A DNA stretch of 64,000 bases from positions 1,719,883 through 1,783,882 of the forward strand of contig VWZF01001682.1 in NCBI GenBank assembly GCA_013396755.1. Direction: 5' to 3'. Positions 36,689-46,743 of the stretch are shown piece by piece. The notes under the pieces were generated by a model that was not told where the DNA came from, did not search any database, and worked only from the letters and a program-made list of their open reading frames with translations. The stretch's first letter is position 1. Every line of letters starts with the position of its first letter. The position numbers and the translations under genes are program-made. This DNA is from Sclerurus mexicanus (Eukaryota; Chordata; Aves; Passeriformes; Furnariidae).

Positions 36689-37655
36689 TTTATTGGGTTT
36701 ACATGGCAAGTATTTGATAGCAGGGGGATCTACAGGGGTGGCTTCTGTGAGAAGCTGTCAGAAGCTTCTCCAGTGTTCAAAGGAGCCAATGCAAGCTGGT
36801 TCCAAGATGGACCTGCCACTGGCCACGGCTGAGCCCATCAGTAACACTGGTAGCATCTCTGCAAGAAAAGAGTAAAGAAAAGGAAAGAAGACCTGCACAA
36901 TTACATCTGTAGAGAGGAGTTAGAATATGTACAAGCAACAGCTCTGCAGATGTGAAGGGCAGTGTAGGAGGGGGAGGAGGTGTTCTAGGCACTGGGGCAG
37001 AGATTCCCCTGCAGTCTGTGGATGCCTGAAGGAGGCAGTGACCCCATGGGAAGCTCCTGGCACAACCTGTGGATCCATGGAGAGAGGAGCTCACACTGGA
37101 ACAGGCTTCTGACAGGGCTTGCGACTCACACTGAAGCAGTCAGTTCCTAAAAGACTGCACTCCATGGAAGGGACCTACACTGGAGCAGTTCCTGAAGAAC
37201 TGCAGCCTGTGTAAAGGACTCACATTGGAGAAATTTGTGGAGGACTGTCTCCCATGGGTGGAACCCCAGGCTGGAGCAGGAGAAGAGTGTGAGGAGTCTT
37301 TCTCCTGAGGAGGAAGGAGCAGCAGAGACAACACATGATGAACTGACAGCAATCCCCATTCCCTTGTGTCACTGATGGGGAGAGGAGTTGGAGAATTTGG
37401 GAGTGAAGTTTTGCCTGGGAAGAAAGGAGGAGCAAGAACAAAGATTTTTTTTTTTCCTTCTCTGATTTGCCTGATAATAGATTAAACTAATTTCCCCAAG
37501 TCAAGTCTTTTGGCCCGTGACTGATTGCTGTGTTCTCTCTCCCCACCCTTACCTCAATTCATGAGTCTTCCATTATATTTTCTCTCCCCTGACAAGCTGA
37601 GGAGAGGAGCAGTAGAATGGCTTTGGTGGGCATCCAGTAGGGTCAACCCACTGCA
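36689..37655 (+). mobile_element. Solo endogenous retrovirus LTR, essentially full length
   Basis: A single LTR without internal retroviral sequence on either side, as left by recombination between the two LTRs of a provirus. It starts TTTATTGGGTTTACATGG, where the usual TG has become TT, and ends GGTCAACCCACTGCA; GGGTT near the start and AACCC near the end are the inverted repeat of the family. Inside are repeated modules of the type 'ACACTGGAGCAG...CCATGG', a purine-rich stretch, a T-run at 37446-37456, the polyadenylation signal ATTAAA at 37481-37486, and a C/T-rich U5. At about 967 bp it is long, as expected for this neoavian family. The same family in the same direction lies at 14670-15200. 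Confidence 0.88.
37481..37486 (+). terminator. LTR polyadenylation signal ATTAAA
   Basis: GATAATAGATTAAACTAATT: the ATTAAA hexamer sits about 175 bases before the LTR end, with a T/G-rich downstream region (GTCTTTTGGCCCGTGACTG), as needed for 3' end formation. The more usual AATAAA just upstream is mutated to AATAGA. Confidence 0.5.
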
Positions 37656-37659
37656 TAAT
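37655..37659 (+). repeat. Target-site duplication, right copy
   Basis: Second ATAAT, matching 36684-36688. Confidence 0.45.
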
Positions 37660-38379
37660 ATTTTTATATTATTTTAATGATATGTTTTAAACAATTTTTA
37701 CATAAAAATCCTTTGTCTGTTAGGTAAATCATATATCTTCCTGTTATTTACACTTATCTTAACTTTTCACCAAGTCTTAAGAACGTAATTTTAATTTTTG
37801 CACACTCAGTTTTGTTAATAAACTAGCACCAGAATGCTAGAAGACTCTAATGCCAAAATGCTATACCCACATGAAGGTAAGACTAAAAGTATTTGCTAGA
37901 TTAGGAACATCCACCAGTGATTTATTTAAGAATAAGATAAAGAATGAACAAAAGGTTAAAATATATGCCTTGTAAAGCAGAAACCTTATTTTAGTGACTA
38001 ACCTTATGTAACTAACTGGCATTGCTCCAATGAGTGCTTCATCAAATTGCTACATTTTCATCAAAACCTTTAAAATCATGACCCCATTTCCAAGGTGTTC
38101 ACCAGTCTATGAGATTACAACTGCGCTCTGTAAATTCCTCTCTGACACAATAAAGGGTACACCAAAGTTGGTAAGCTTCTACATAAAGGAACCAAAGAAC
38201 ATTGTTTCAAAATCCACTGAAACTATTGCTTGAAATGTTCAAAGAGAACTGGATTCCTTTCTACTTCTTTCATGCAAAGCCCTGAAGTCAGTTTCTTTTT
38301 AATGGATTTTTGAGATATGTGGGATTTCAGTGAGTTTCATACATGTTTGGTCTGTACTCTATCCTGGACTATTAAAAAT
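37660..38379. other. AT-rich unique sequence, no gene seen
   Basis: Flank of the solo LTR. A 67-codon frame at 38030-38233 has no recognisable product. Confidence 0.5.
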
Positions 38380-39010
38380 CAAAATACAGGGCAGTTAGAG
38401 CCAGTGTTTTTACTGGAGTATCAAGCCATTTTTGCCTGATTGTGACTGGAATATCCTGAGTTCTTTGTCCTGCCCGTGTATTTAACCTGCTGGTTCGGGG
38501 GAACTGTTTGTCCAGTGCTGCCAGGGACACTTTTTGTTCAACCTCAGAAGAAATTGTATCAGCACCGTATCTTTATCTTTAGGAAGATCCAAATAATGTC
38601 TTCTTCCACACTACTGAAATTAAACTATATGTTACTACTCAGGTTTGGGAATGGATAGCTCTGTAGTCTGCAATATCCCTAACATGTCTTCAGATCTTTG
38701 GTTGAATGCTTGAAAACTATGAACTGAAAACAGCTTGTGGCAATGAAGCTTAACAGAAAGCAGACACGCCCCTGTTGAGAAGCCCTGAAGGCTGTTTGTC
38801 TAAGACCGGTTTTGGTGTTATATTTTGACAAAGGTTAAGCAGCTCCCTGCTAAGAGTGGTGGCTATTACAGACCATATTGTTTAGGAATTTTATTCTTCC
38901 CTTGCTAATACAACTGCAGAAGAGAACCACCTAGCTGCCTAACTTGGACATAAGCATGCTGACAGAGACACAATAGAAAGAATCATCTATTCCTAGACGA
39001 TCAGTGAACA
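38380..39010. other. Less AT-rich segment, possibly retroelement-derived
   Basis: Base composition and CpG content rise here (TTCGGGGGAACTG near 38493, ACACGCCCCTG near 38764, AAGACCGG near 38803) compared with both flanks. GTGTATTTAACCTGCTGG near 38476-38493 looks like a TATA-type core followed by a GC-richer leader, as in an LTR, but I can define neither ends nor a target duplication. No coding frame is recognisable. It could be an unclassified LTR or a unique GC-rich patch. Confidence 0.25.
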
Positions 39011-42000
39011 GGAATTTAACCTGAGGAGATTTAATCCAGAGATTTGTCAGCACACTAAGAAACTGTAGAGAATTTTCCAGTGATTCATATAACTGATATT
39101 TTAATTGATTTTATGGATATTTCTATTTTTTAAATGCAGCAGATGATGTTTTAACTATACATTTAGCAAGTACGCTGCTCATTTTATAAAGCACTTTAAT
39201 GTTTAAAAAGCATTAAAAATAGCTATCAACAATGATGAAATTGTATGCATCCCTAATGAGTTAATTAAAATGACAGTAATGTTTCAATTTTATTAAGAAT
39301 TCTGCTGCTGTCAATGGGATGAAAGAATTTGGCCAGATTTTTAGCATTTTACCTCAGTGCCCAGTGGACATAACAACAGAAATTAAGCACAAGTAATTAA
39401 TACCAACAGAAAAAAATAATTGTTAAAAGCAATAATTGCCATCTGTTCTTGTCAGTATTATTAATGTGCATGGAATATCCTTTATAACAAAATAGCTTAC
39501 AAATGTAGTGTTGACAAAACTTGTTTCTTTCAAAGTAGCTGGACTTGCATTAAAGAAGGTAAAGTGGGCAATCAAATCCAAACTGTTAACACAGCCTAAT
39601 AGTATTGGTGTATCAGCCAATTTATAATTAGTTGCAGTTTGCAAGGAATACAGATCTCACAGGAATAAAACCACAATAATTGTGAATACAGTTTTGAACC
39701 ATTCATGCGTTATACTTTGATACCCTTTAACTGTTAGAGTTAATCTGGCAATGTAAATTTGATTTCTTATTTTCTGAGGAAAAAATATGCCTTATTTCAG
39801 TTTCCATAGCTACTAGTGTTCGGTTAATGTATTTGCTATGCAAAAATAAGCCCCTTTCCCCTGCTGTAAACTTAGTATACTCTATATTGCAAGACTTTTA
39901 AATCATTTTCTAGGCCTAGAAGGAACAATTTAGTGCTGTTTACTAAAATGATACTTTAAATTATTTCTCAGGTTATCACCAGATCCCTGCATTCCCCTGA
40001 ATCGCTTTCAAATCCAGTAGATAGATTCTGCAACTGGCAGAGGAGTAGAGGTCTAAAATAATAGGTTCTTACAAGATTCAAGATTAGGTAAAAAAAAATT
40101 GTTTAGGGAAAAAAAGTAAAAAAGATATTCATACAGAGGGAGGATGTTCTGCAATCAGAAATAACACACAGCAGAGTGAGCCAGTTGTGGTTGGTCAATG
40201 GTTGTGGCTCACAGAACATCTCTCATCTAGCTTTAATGAACCAAATGCTGTTAGTTCTGTGGATCACTGAAGAATAACTGCTGGGGTTTTTTATTAGCAT
40301 AAGAATCAAATTAGAGTTACTCCTAGTTTGTGGAGAAATTAAATATACATCCCTATTCAGGGTGATATTTAAGCAAATGTATAGCTTCAGGTAAATATTT
40401 AAAGTCAAGATGCTGAAAAATATTTGAAATATTTTGTGAACTCAGGCAATAGAAATTTGTCTCTTGAGGCAGTGAGTTCTGCAACTTGTCAAATTCAGAT
40501 GTTGAGAAAGTTTTAGACGGTGAAATTGAGAGCCTTGATCTGAACAAATAACAAATAACAAAATCAGTGTTTTTGCTAGCTTTGAACAATAATAAATTCT
40601 GCTATGTCATCCTCAGGAGATTCGCTTACTTTTTTTTTTTTTTGTCAGTATATTACTCAGGTAACTCATGGTTCTTACCTTGGTAATATTGATAAGAGTG
40701 TGAAATAACAGAGATGTACTTTTAAGGAATCATAAGAGCCTCATAATTAGAATGTAGAAGCATAATAAGAACATAATCCTGGTTTATGAGCAGATACCAA
40801 GTGATGACACATGATGCTATATTTTGCTTTTATTAAGGATCTTCAACTCCTATTAACTAAATCTCAGAAGCAACATTGTAGTCTTTGCCTATAAAAGCTG
40901 ACTCTAGTCTTCATTAGTGAATGGTCATATACACTTAAAACATTAATAAGGGAATTAAAAAGAATAAAACAAGAAGGGTGAAACAAAGAACAAATGTATT
41001 ACTTTAATAGATCACAAAATAAATGCAGATGGAATATTTCTGATTAAGTTACACATGGAGTAGATATCAGTCTAAACAGTCTGGTCTAACTGACCCTAAT
41101 TATAGTAGTACATCCATAGGTTGTCCTCTCTACAATGGGATAGTGATTAACCCCACAATTATGTGCAGTAATTCTGTAATATGATACCATATTATTTTCT
41201 TAAAATGTATGGCACTTCTAAGTAGCTAGACTTTTATAACTTCATAAATCCATGTACTAAAACTGGCACAACTATGAAGTTATGTGAGTTAAAAGCAAAA
41301 CAGTGCAACTAAGCTGTTATGTGAGTTTAAGGTATATACTGTCTTCCTAATATTTAAAATTTATGTAAAGGGAAATGCCTAGACTTGCTACTTGGAATTC
41401 CATTAAAAAGTTCTTTCCCTAGAAGCTTTGTTCATGCAGGTGGTGAGTTTAGCATTTAACCTTGGTTCTTTAGAGCAATTCACTGCTTTTACCTTCAAGA
41501 CCAGGAATATCACCAGATGATGTTAAAAGAGCTTGTTGGTTTTGATGGTCTTACAAGGCCATCTATTTTTTTTCTTTAAAGAAGTATATCTGTAGATGAA
41601 GTTCTTATCATTGGGCCAAATTAAAAATGAAAAGAGAATTCTTCAATGCTTAGCTTCTTAAAGAATTACAAATACTAGACTAGATTCATAAAATTTATTA
41701 CGCCATTTGTTATCAGACCATACTATTTGTTTCTTAGCATAAGTACAAAAAGAATGAACAGACTTGCTTTTGTAATCTAAGCAGCCCCTACTTTTCTCCA
41801 GGAAGCTGATTGCTGGATGTCACTGATAAAAGTGAAGGGAAGATTATCAAACTTTTTCTCTTTCCTAGAACATAAAAGAATAATTGAAAATTTCTATTTG
41901 GGCTTTTTGCTCCTGTTATGCTGAATTGATCAATGGGAAAAACAGCCAGGAGTCCTCTCTGAAGACCATAGCAATTATGTGCATTGTCAGTCTACACAGA

Positions 42001-43071
42001 TGTTCATTTTACATTAATTTTCTGTGTTATTCAAGCAGCTTTCAAATTAGTGTAATCAAAAATATTAATGACCTTTAAAAAGCAAACCAAGTATTAGCAA
42101 TGGAATGTTAAAGATAGAAACCTTCTGTATTTGATATCAAGCTGTCTATCAAACTACAAGTATTTGTAAAATGGTGGGCACTAAGAGAGAGATAGTAAAT
42201 TCATTAACCAAATATTGAAAAACTATATGTGTGGCAATAAACTATGTGTGGCAATAAAAATTTCCTTCTATGACTTTCTCTTCATTTGTCCCTACATGCA
42301 AATTCATTTCCCACAATTCTTAGCTGTATGTCCTGGTACAAACATCTCTTGATCATAATTTCTTATGTGTAGTGTACGAAAATGCTTTGCAGGTGCTGGA
42401 CTTAAAATTACCACTTCAGCTACCATTCAAATGGACACAGGAATGCAATTTCATCAACACTATAAACCCTTATGCTTCCATTATCTTTATGCAGCTGTCT
42501 TGAGGACCATATGTACATGCAGTTATATAGCTGTATTACACATAATTTTTCTTCCTGTTTTATTTGTTTTCTTCTTTGAGCATGGCCATTTCTGTTGCAG
42601 TCAATTTTTTTTCTGACAGTTTTTTTTGTACAAACTTAGATCAAATAGTATGACTTTCAGAGGGAGATATGGATGGAGGCAAAGTATTACACTGAGTCAA
42701 GATTGGAGTATCAGTTACAGGAAAAAAAATAAAATGTAATGACCCATATATTTAGATTTTTGAAACTAATATTTTCTTCATTGTCTTATGCTTCTGTCAT
42801 ACGAGTAGTGATTTCAAAGGTTTCGAAAGGATATAAGTAACATGATTACAGCACTATTTTTGTTCATTAGTCAAATTACAGTGACAGTGAGCATCATTGT
42901 ACTTGGCTTCTTGTGAGATACCTTTTAGTCATTCATCATCTCTAACATATTTTCTTAAATGTTTCATGCATTTTGACTAGGTTATATTTATGCTATCAGT
43001 AATGTATAGATAGATGTTTTCCTGTAAGTCTGATGCTCAACATTTCTATACTACGTTACTATGTGTTAGCT
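39011..43071. other. AT-rich unique sequence, no gene seen
   Basis: No gene or transposon recognised. It includes a T run at 40630-40643 and a small duplication at 42221-42257. The part 39150-39400 has several TAATTA-type homeodomain cores and little simple repeat, so it is a guess for a conserved non-coding element, but conservation cannot be judged from one genome. Confidence 0.45.
42221..42257. repeat. Short tandem duplication (about 18 bp)
   Basis: AACTATATGTGTGGCAATA is followed directly by AACTATGTGTGGCAATA, two bases shorter. Local slippage product. Confidence 0.85.
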
Positions 43072-43199
43072 AAAAAAAAAACACCAAAAAAAAAAACAAA
43101 CCAAAACACCCAAACAAACAAAAAAACCCCCAAAACAAACAAACCACCAAACTGAACCAAAACCCACCAAACAAAAGATCAAAACCAAACAGAAAAAAA
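43072..43199. repeat. A/C-only low-complexity tract
   Basis: About 128 bases built almost only from A and C (runs such as CAAACAAACAAAAAAACCCC) with a handful of G or T. The opposite strand is therefore T/G-rich. It is not a regular microsatellite: unit length drifts among CAAA, CCAAA and CCAAAA. It follows directly on a run of nine A after GTTAGCT, which could be the decayed tail of a poly-A stretch. Confidence 0.9.
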
Positions 43200-43714
43200 G
43201 CCCTAACCTTATTGGGTTTATTCATTATTTTTCATTGTGTTGAGTAATATTTTGTTTTTCCTTACTGGAAGTCTTTTGGTAATGTTCATGTAAGGCAGGT
43301 GGTGGGAGGGTGAGTGCCTTTTTGGTGTTTTCTTTGTTTTGAGACTGTGAATAGAAAAGGATTGAATATTAGTTATTATTTTACCACTGCAAGTGTTATG
43401 ATCATAGGGTTTCTTCTGAACTGATAGCTTCCCCCTCTGCCTTCGCCCCTGCCCCCAGTCTAGAGCTGCAGTATCCGGGAATTGCTTCCCATTCTCTTAG
43501 TTTTTCAATAATCTACACAGGTTCAGAAAGGTTCCCTTAAGTTTGTGTAACATTTACAAGTAGGCTTCTAGCGCTTCTCTAAGGAAAAACAGGGAATGTT
43601 TTGTATGTTATATTTATCATTCTTAAATTTTGTTTTCCATTTAATATGTAAACCATTTTCCAAGGGGAATTATCATTTAATTCTTTTGCTTTCCACTTAC
43701 TACTTCATTTCAGT
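43200..43714. other. Unique sequence beside an old LINE remnant
   Basis: No gene seen. Part of it may be the 3' continuation of the minus-strand LINE at 43715-43990, too decayed to recognise. A C-rich patch at 43431-43458 is simple sequence. Confidence 0.45.
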
Positions 43715-43990
43715 TGTAAGTCATCAGTGCATTTGGCAATTCTACAGCTACTTTCTCTGTCTGGGTAATTTATGTAGATTAGAAGCAATGAAGATCTGAG
43801 AATTGACTCCCCTGTGGCCCTTTTCAACACTTTACTTTCTAATCACTTTACTTTAATCAGTTCTTTATCTGTTCCCATGTTTAACCTGAATCTTTGCTGC
43901 TTTCAGTTTAAGATGAAGATTATCATTTGAGACACTATCAAAGGCTTTATGTAAATCCAAATTATGGTGCTTGTACTCCTATTATCAATT
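43715..43990 (-). mobile_element. Ancient CR1/L3-like LINE reverse-transcriptase remnant
   Basis: On the minus strand, GATTTACATAAAGCCTTTGA (about 43940-43959) encodes DLHKAFDSVS, a good motif A with both aspartates. About 135 bases further on, GGGCCACAGGGGAGTCA (43804-43820) is one or two changes from the codons for VPQGS. About 80 bases beyond that, TGCACTGATGACTTACAACT (near 43713-43732) gives CTDDLQL, matching ADDTQL. The order and both spacings are those of the LINE palm domain, which makes chance unlikely although no long frame survives. The level of decay suggests an older insertion than the other CR1 copies here. Confidence 0.62.
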
Positions 43991-44884
43991 TTATTTCTAA
44001 TCTTCTCAAAAAAAATAAGAAAAGGTGAATGGTTGTCAGGATCTAAATTTCTTTAAAATTTTTATGAAGGTAAACTGTATTTGTTTTAAATTATTGACAA
44101 TTATTTAGCTCTCATCTTTAAATGTGTTGTATGCTATTATGTAAACTATGAGTTTTTAAGGGCATTCTGCTTGTTTCATCCACTCTAGTAACACTGTGTA
44201 AGAGCAGAACAATAGTGATAGTTCTAGGGAGTAGCCTGAAGAACTCCTTTTCTCCTAACTGAAACATATGCATACCATTTTTTTTTTCCTTAGGAAGACA
44301 ATATTTAGAAATATTACTTATATTCACAAGTATTATCTCATGATTGTAAAATTGTTTTTGCAACTACTATTATATTTATTTGACACTCTTCATTTTAGAT
44401 AGCAAGATCATTCCAAATATTAAATACCTTATTGGACTTCGAAAGTGAGTGATCTTCTGCTGCATCTAAAATTGATGTTTATGATTGCAGGTCATACTAA
44501 TATGTCTTATCACTATTCATTGTATTTTTAATTTTTAAAACATATTCTAGACGTCATAATGTTTAGAATAATATCTTATGTCATACGTGCATTTAAGGCA
44601 GAAAAATGAGAAAGCTTATGCAAAAACAGAGAAAAAACAAGAGCTAAAATTACCCAAACTATTCTATGAATCACTGATAAATTATCAGAATTGCAGCATA
44701 CACAGTGAAAATGCTCATATAGTCAAATACATGTTGAAGTAAAGACACTGACAGAGGTCAGATTATGCTGTATCACAATCACCTACCCAAACAGACCCTG
44801 GGATGCACTCTTAACAGTTAAAAAAATCAGCACCCAACTATGTATTTATCAGAACTGTAGTTCAAAGCTATGTGAAAAGGGGAG
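43991..44884. other. AT-rich unique sequence, no gene seen
   Basis: No gene recognised. The nearer part (to about 44060) may be the decayed 5' continuation of the minus-strand LINE remnant. Confidence 0.45.
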
Positions 44885-45890
44885 ATTTCCTTGACCCTTA
44901 GTGTGGCACGTTTTCCTCGACCTTTAGTGTTTTATTTGTCTGTCAATGCCCCAAGAAAGCCAAGTCCCTTGTGCTCAACCAGTCTATCAAAATCCCATTA
45001 TGGGGACCCCTCACTGAACAGTCCTGCTGGACTGGAGGGTGGTTCAACTGACTTATTTAGAGAAATACACCAACAGCATAAGGGAGACCACTCAGTGGAT
45101 CTTCCCACTTTATTCGTTACCCACTGCCAATGGCTGCCAGTGCCTATGAAGGACAATACATTAACAGGTTATGGAATAACACTCTTTATTTTGAGAAAAT
45201 TCTGATAGATTGAGGTTTGAAGGTTGCTGGTGATAGTGTCTGACTGCAAAAACATATTCAAAGCCATATACAGACAAGCTCTAAGGCCCAGTAAAAGTAT
45301 TCAGTGCAGTTGTTACCCAAAGGCATCCCTGTGGGGGCAGAAGAGATGTTCAGCCCGTCAACTGATCCCTGCAGATACAATGGAGTCTTCCCTAACTTTT
45401 TCCCCATTCTTGACTTACTTTTATACAATTTCTTTATGTTTAGATGGAGCTTGCCTGACTTTAGTCATAAATACCTTTGTTACTGGTTGATGTAAAATTC
45501 TCTTGCTTTGCTTTTAAAGGCACAGTCCAAAAAATATAGAGTGCCTGCCTGGTGGGGGGTGGTCATACCTTGGAGGCAGGTAACTTTGGGATGGAGGTGT
45601 GTGTTAATATTACAATTAGGCTTTAATTAACCAAGTTCATGTGAGGTGGACTATTTTGCCACAGTGGTTGACGCAGCAGGAGGACATCTCCTCTCTCCAC
45701 TGGTTGACAGGGGCTATACAGTTTGCCAGCAGAGTCCCCCTGCCTGCAAGGATTTCCACAGAGCCTGGCTGCGGTGCCTCCATCCCACCCCACCCTCCCT
45801 TTCATGCCACTTAGCAGGTTCTTACTGTTGTTGGAGCAGCCAACTGTGTTCCATCCAGGCAGTAGCAGTTGCATTTTACCCTAAAATTTC
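44885..45890 (-). mobile_element. Possible LTR in minus orientation, family unknown
   Basis: This segment is less AT-rich than its flanks. On the minus strand it has a TATAAAAG box (antisense of CTTTTATA, near 45419-45426). Downstream lie two AATAAA signals (antisense of TTTATT near 45186-45191 and 45109-45114), the second within GTAACGAATAAAGTGGG. A promoter followed by polyadenylation signals within a few hundred bases is LTR-like organisation. I could not find paired TG/CA ends or a target duplication, and I do not recognise the family. The open frames here (104, 88 and 82 codons, +) match nothing known. It could equally be a unique sequence island. Confidence 0.25.
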
Positions 45891-46319
45891 CTGAATTCCT
45901 GGATGTTTAATGAGATATGATAGAAAATCTGCTTTCTGAAATATATTAGAATACTTCACATTTCACAGTATGTAGAATGAATATATTTGACAAGAGTAAT
46001 ATAGATCAACACATTCTGAAATAACACTTCAAAAACTCATCCAAATGTTTAAGGACAGAAGAACACAGTAATGTTTTTAGAAAGATCCTTTTGTTCACTC
46101 TGCTCTCATACAGTTTACACTGAGTGGCTACCACAGTAACACACTGAAACAAGGATAAACCCCAGAAATGGTTAACCGGATCACTAGAAGCTGTTCAGCA
46201 CCTGCCTTGCTTGAGTTTTATCAGAGAATATAGAGTTGTGTTCCATTCAAATCACTGGACCTGATCTTAGAAAACTATATACAAAGAACCTAGTGCTGTT
46301 AATCATGACAATATAGACA
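45891..46319. other. Unique sequence, no gene seen
   Basis: AT-rich flank between the two LTR-like segments; nothing recognised. Confidence 0.45.
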
Positions 46320-46532
46320 TTTTAATAGAGCAAAATGGCCTTAAGCCAGTAGTTTGTGTAAGCTTCAGTGACTAGGTCATGAAAAATGAAGGCTGAAGAG
46401 GTCAAGGTGCAGAAGAGTTAAAGACCCCTAGAGTGAGGCCGAAGACCAGAAACGACCACCTAATCCTGATGCCAAAAGAAGATTCTGGAAGGCTCCGTCC
46501 AGACTCTGCCTAGTCTCCACCTACTCATTAAT

Positions 46533-46588
46533 ATGCATAATCAGATGTTGTAATCTTATTACTATGCAAAATTGTATGTTGTAATCAT
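46533..46588 (+). repeat. Duplicated U3 module in the LTR, period 31
   Basis: ATGCATAATCAGATGTTGTA at 46533 onward recurs as ATGCAAAATTGTATGTTGTA from 46564. Each carries an octamer-like ATGCAWAA followed by ATGTTGTAATC. Tandem enhancer-type repeats just before the TATA box are common in retroviral U3 regions. Confidence 0.6.
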
Positions 46589-46599
46589 GTAGTGAAATG

Positions 46600-46606
46600 T
46601 ATAAAA
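46600..46606 (+). promoter_or_regulatory. LTR TATA box
   Basis: TATAAAA in GAAATGTATAAAATGGCTC. Transcription would be expected about 30 bases downstream, near the CACTGTTG around 46619-46626. Whether it is active is unknown. Confidence 0.5.
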
Positions 46607-46743
46607 TGGCTCATTTTGCACTGTTGATTCGAAGCTAGTTTGTCCAACGATAGTCGGCTAGCTTTCCGGTGCTGCTTGAATACCTTTGCTGCTAAAAGAA
46701 CAAACTCTCTTAGCAGTTCCTTTCATACTGAGATTTTTCAGCA

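Larger units (their letters stand above)
46320..46743 (+). mobile_element. Solo LTR of an endogenous retrovirus (edges approximate)
   Basis: A single + strand LTR shown by its promoter architecture. A purine-rich U3 (46390-46480) is followed by a duplicated ATGCAWAAT...ATGTTGTAATC module, a TATAAAA box at 46600-46606, and a CpG-containing R region with TCCAACGATAGTCGGCTAGC. Then comes GAATACCTTTGCTGCT, where an AATAAA signal appears to have decayed to AATACC, and a U5 ending TTTTTCAGCA near 46743. This layout resembles the gammaretrovirus-like class, but I do not name a family. No internal genes adjoin it, so it is a solo LTR or fragment. The left edge is uncertain within some tens of bases and no target duplication could be fixed. 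Confidence 0.65.

Noticed and set aside
14670..37655. A provirus bounded by the LTRs at 14.67 and 36.69 kb
   Set aside because: No gag, pol or env-like sequence lies between them, the primer-binding region is not seen, and the first LTR is fused to CR1.
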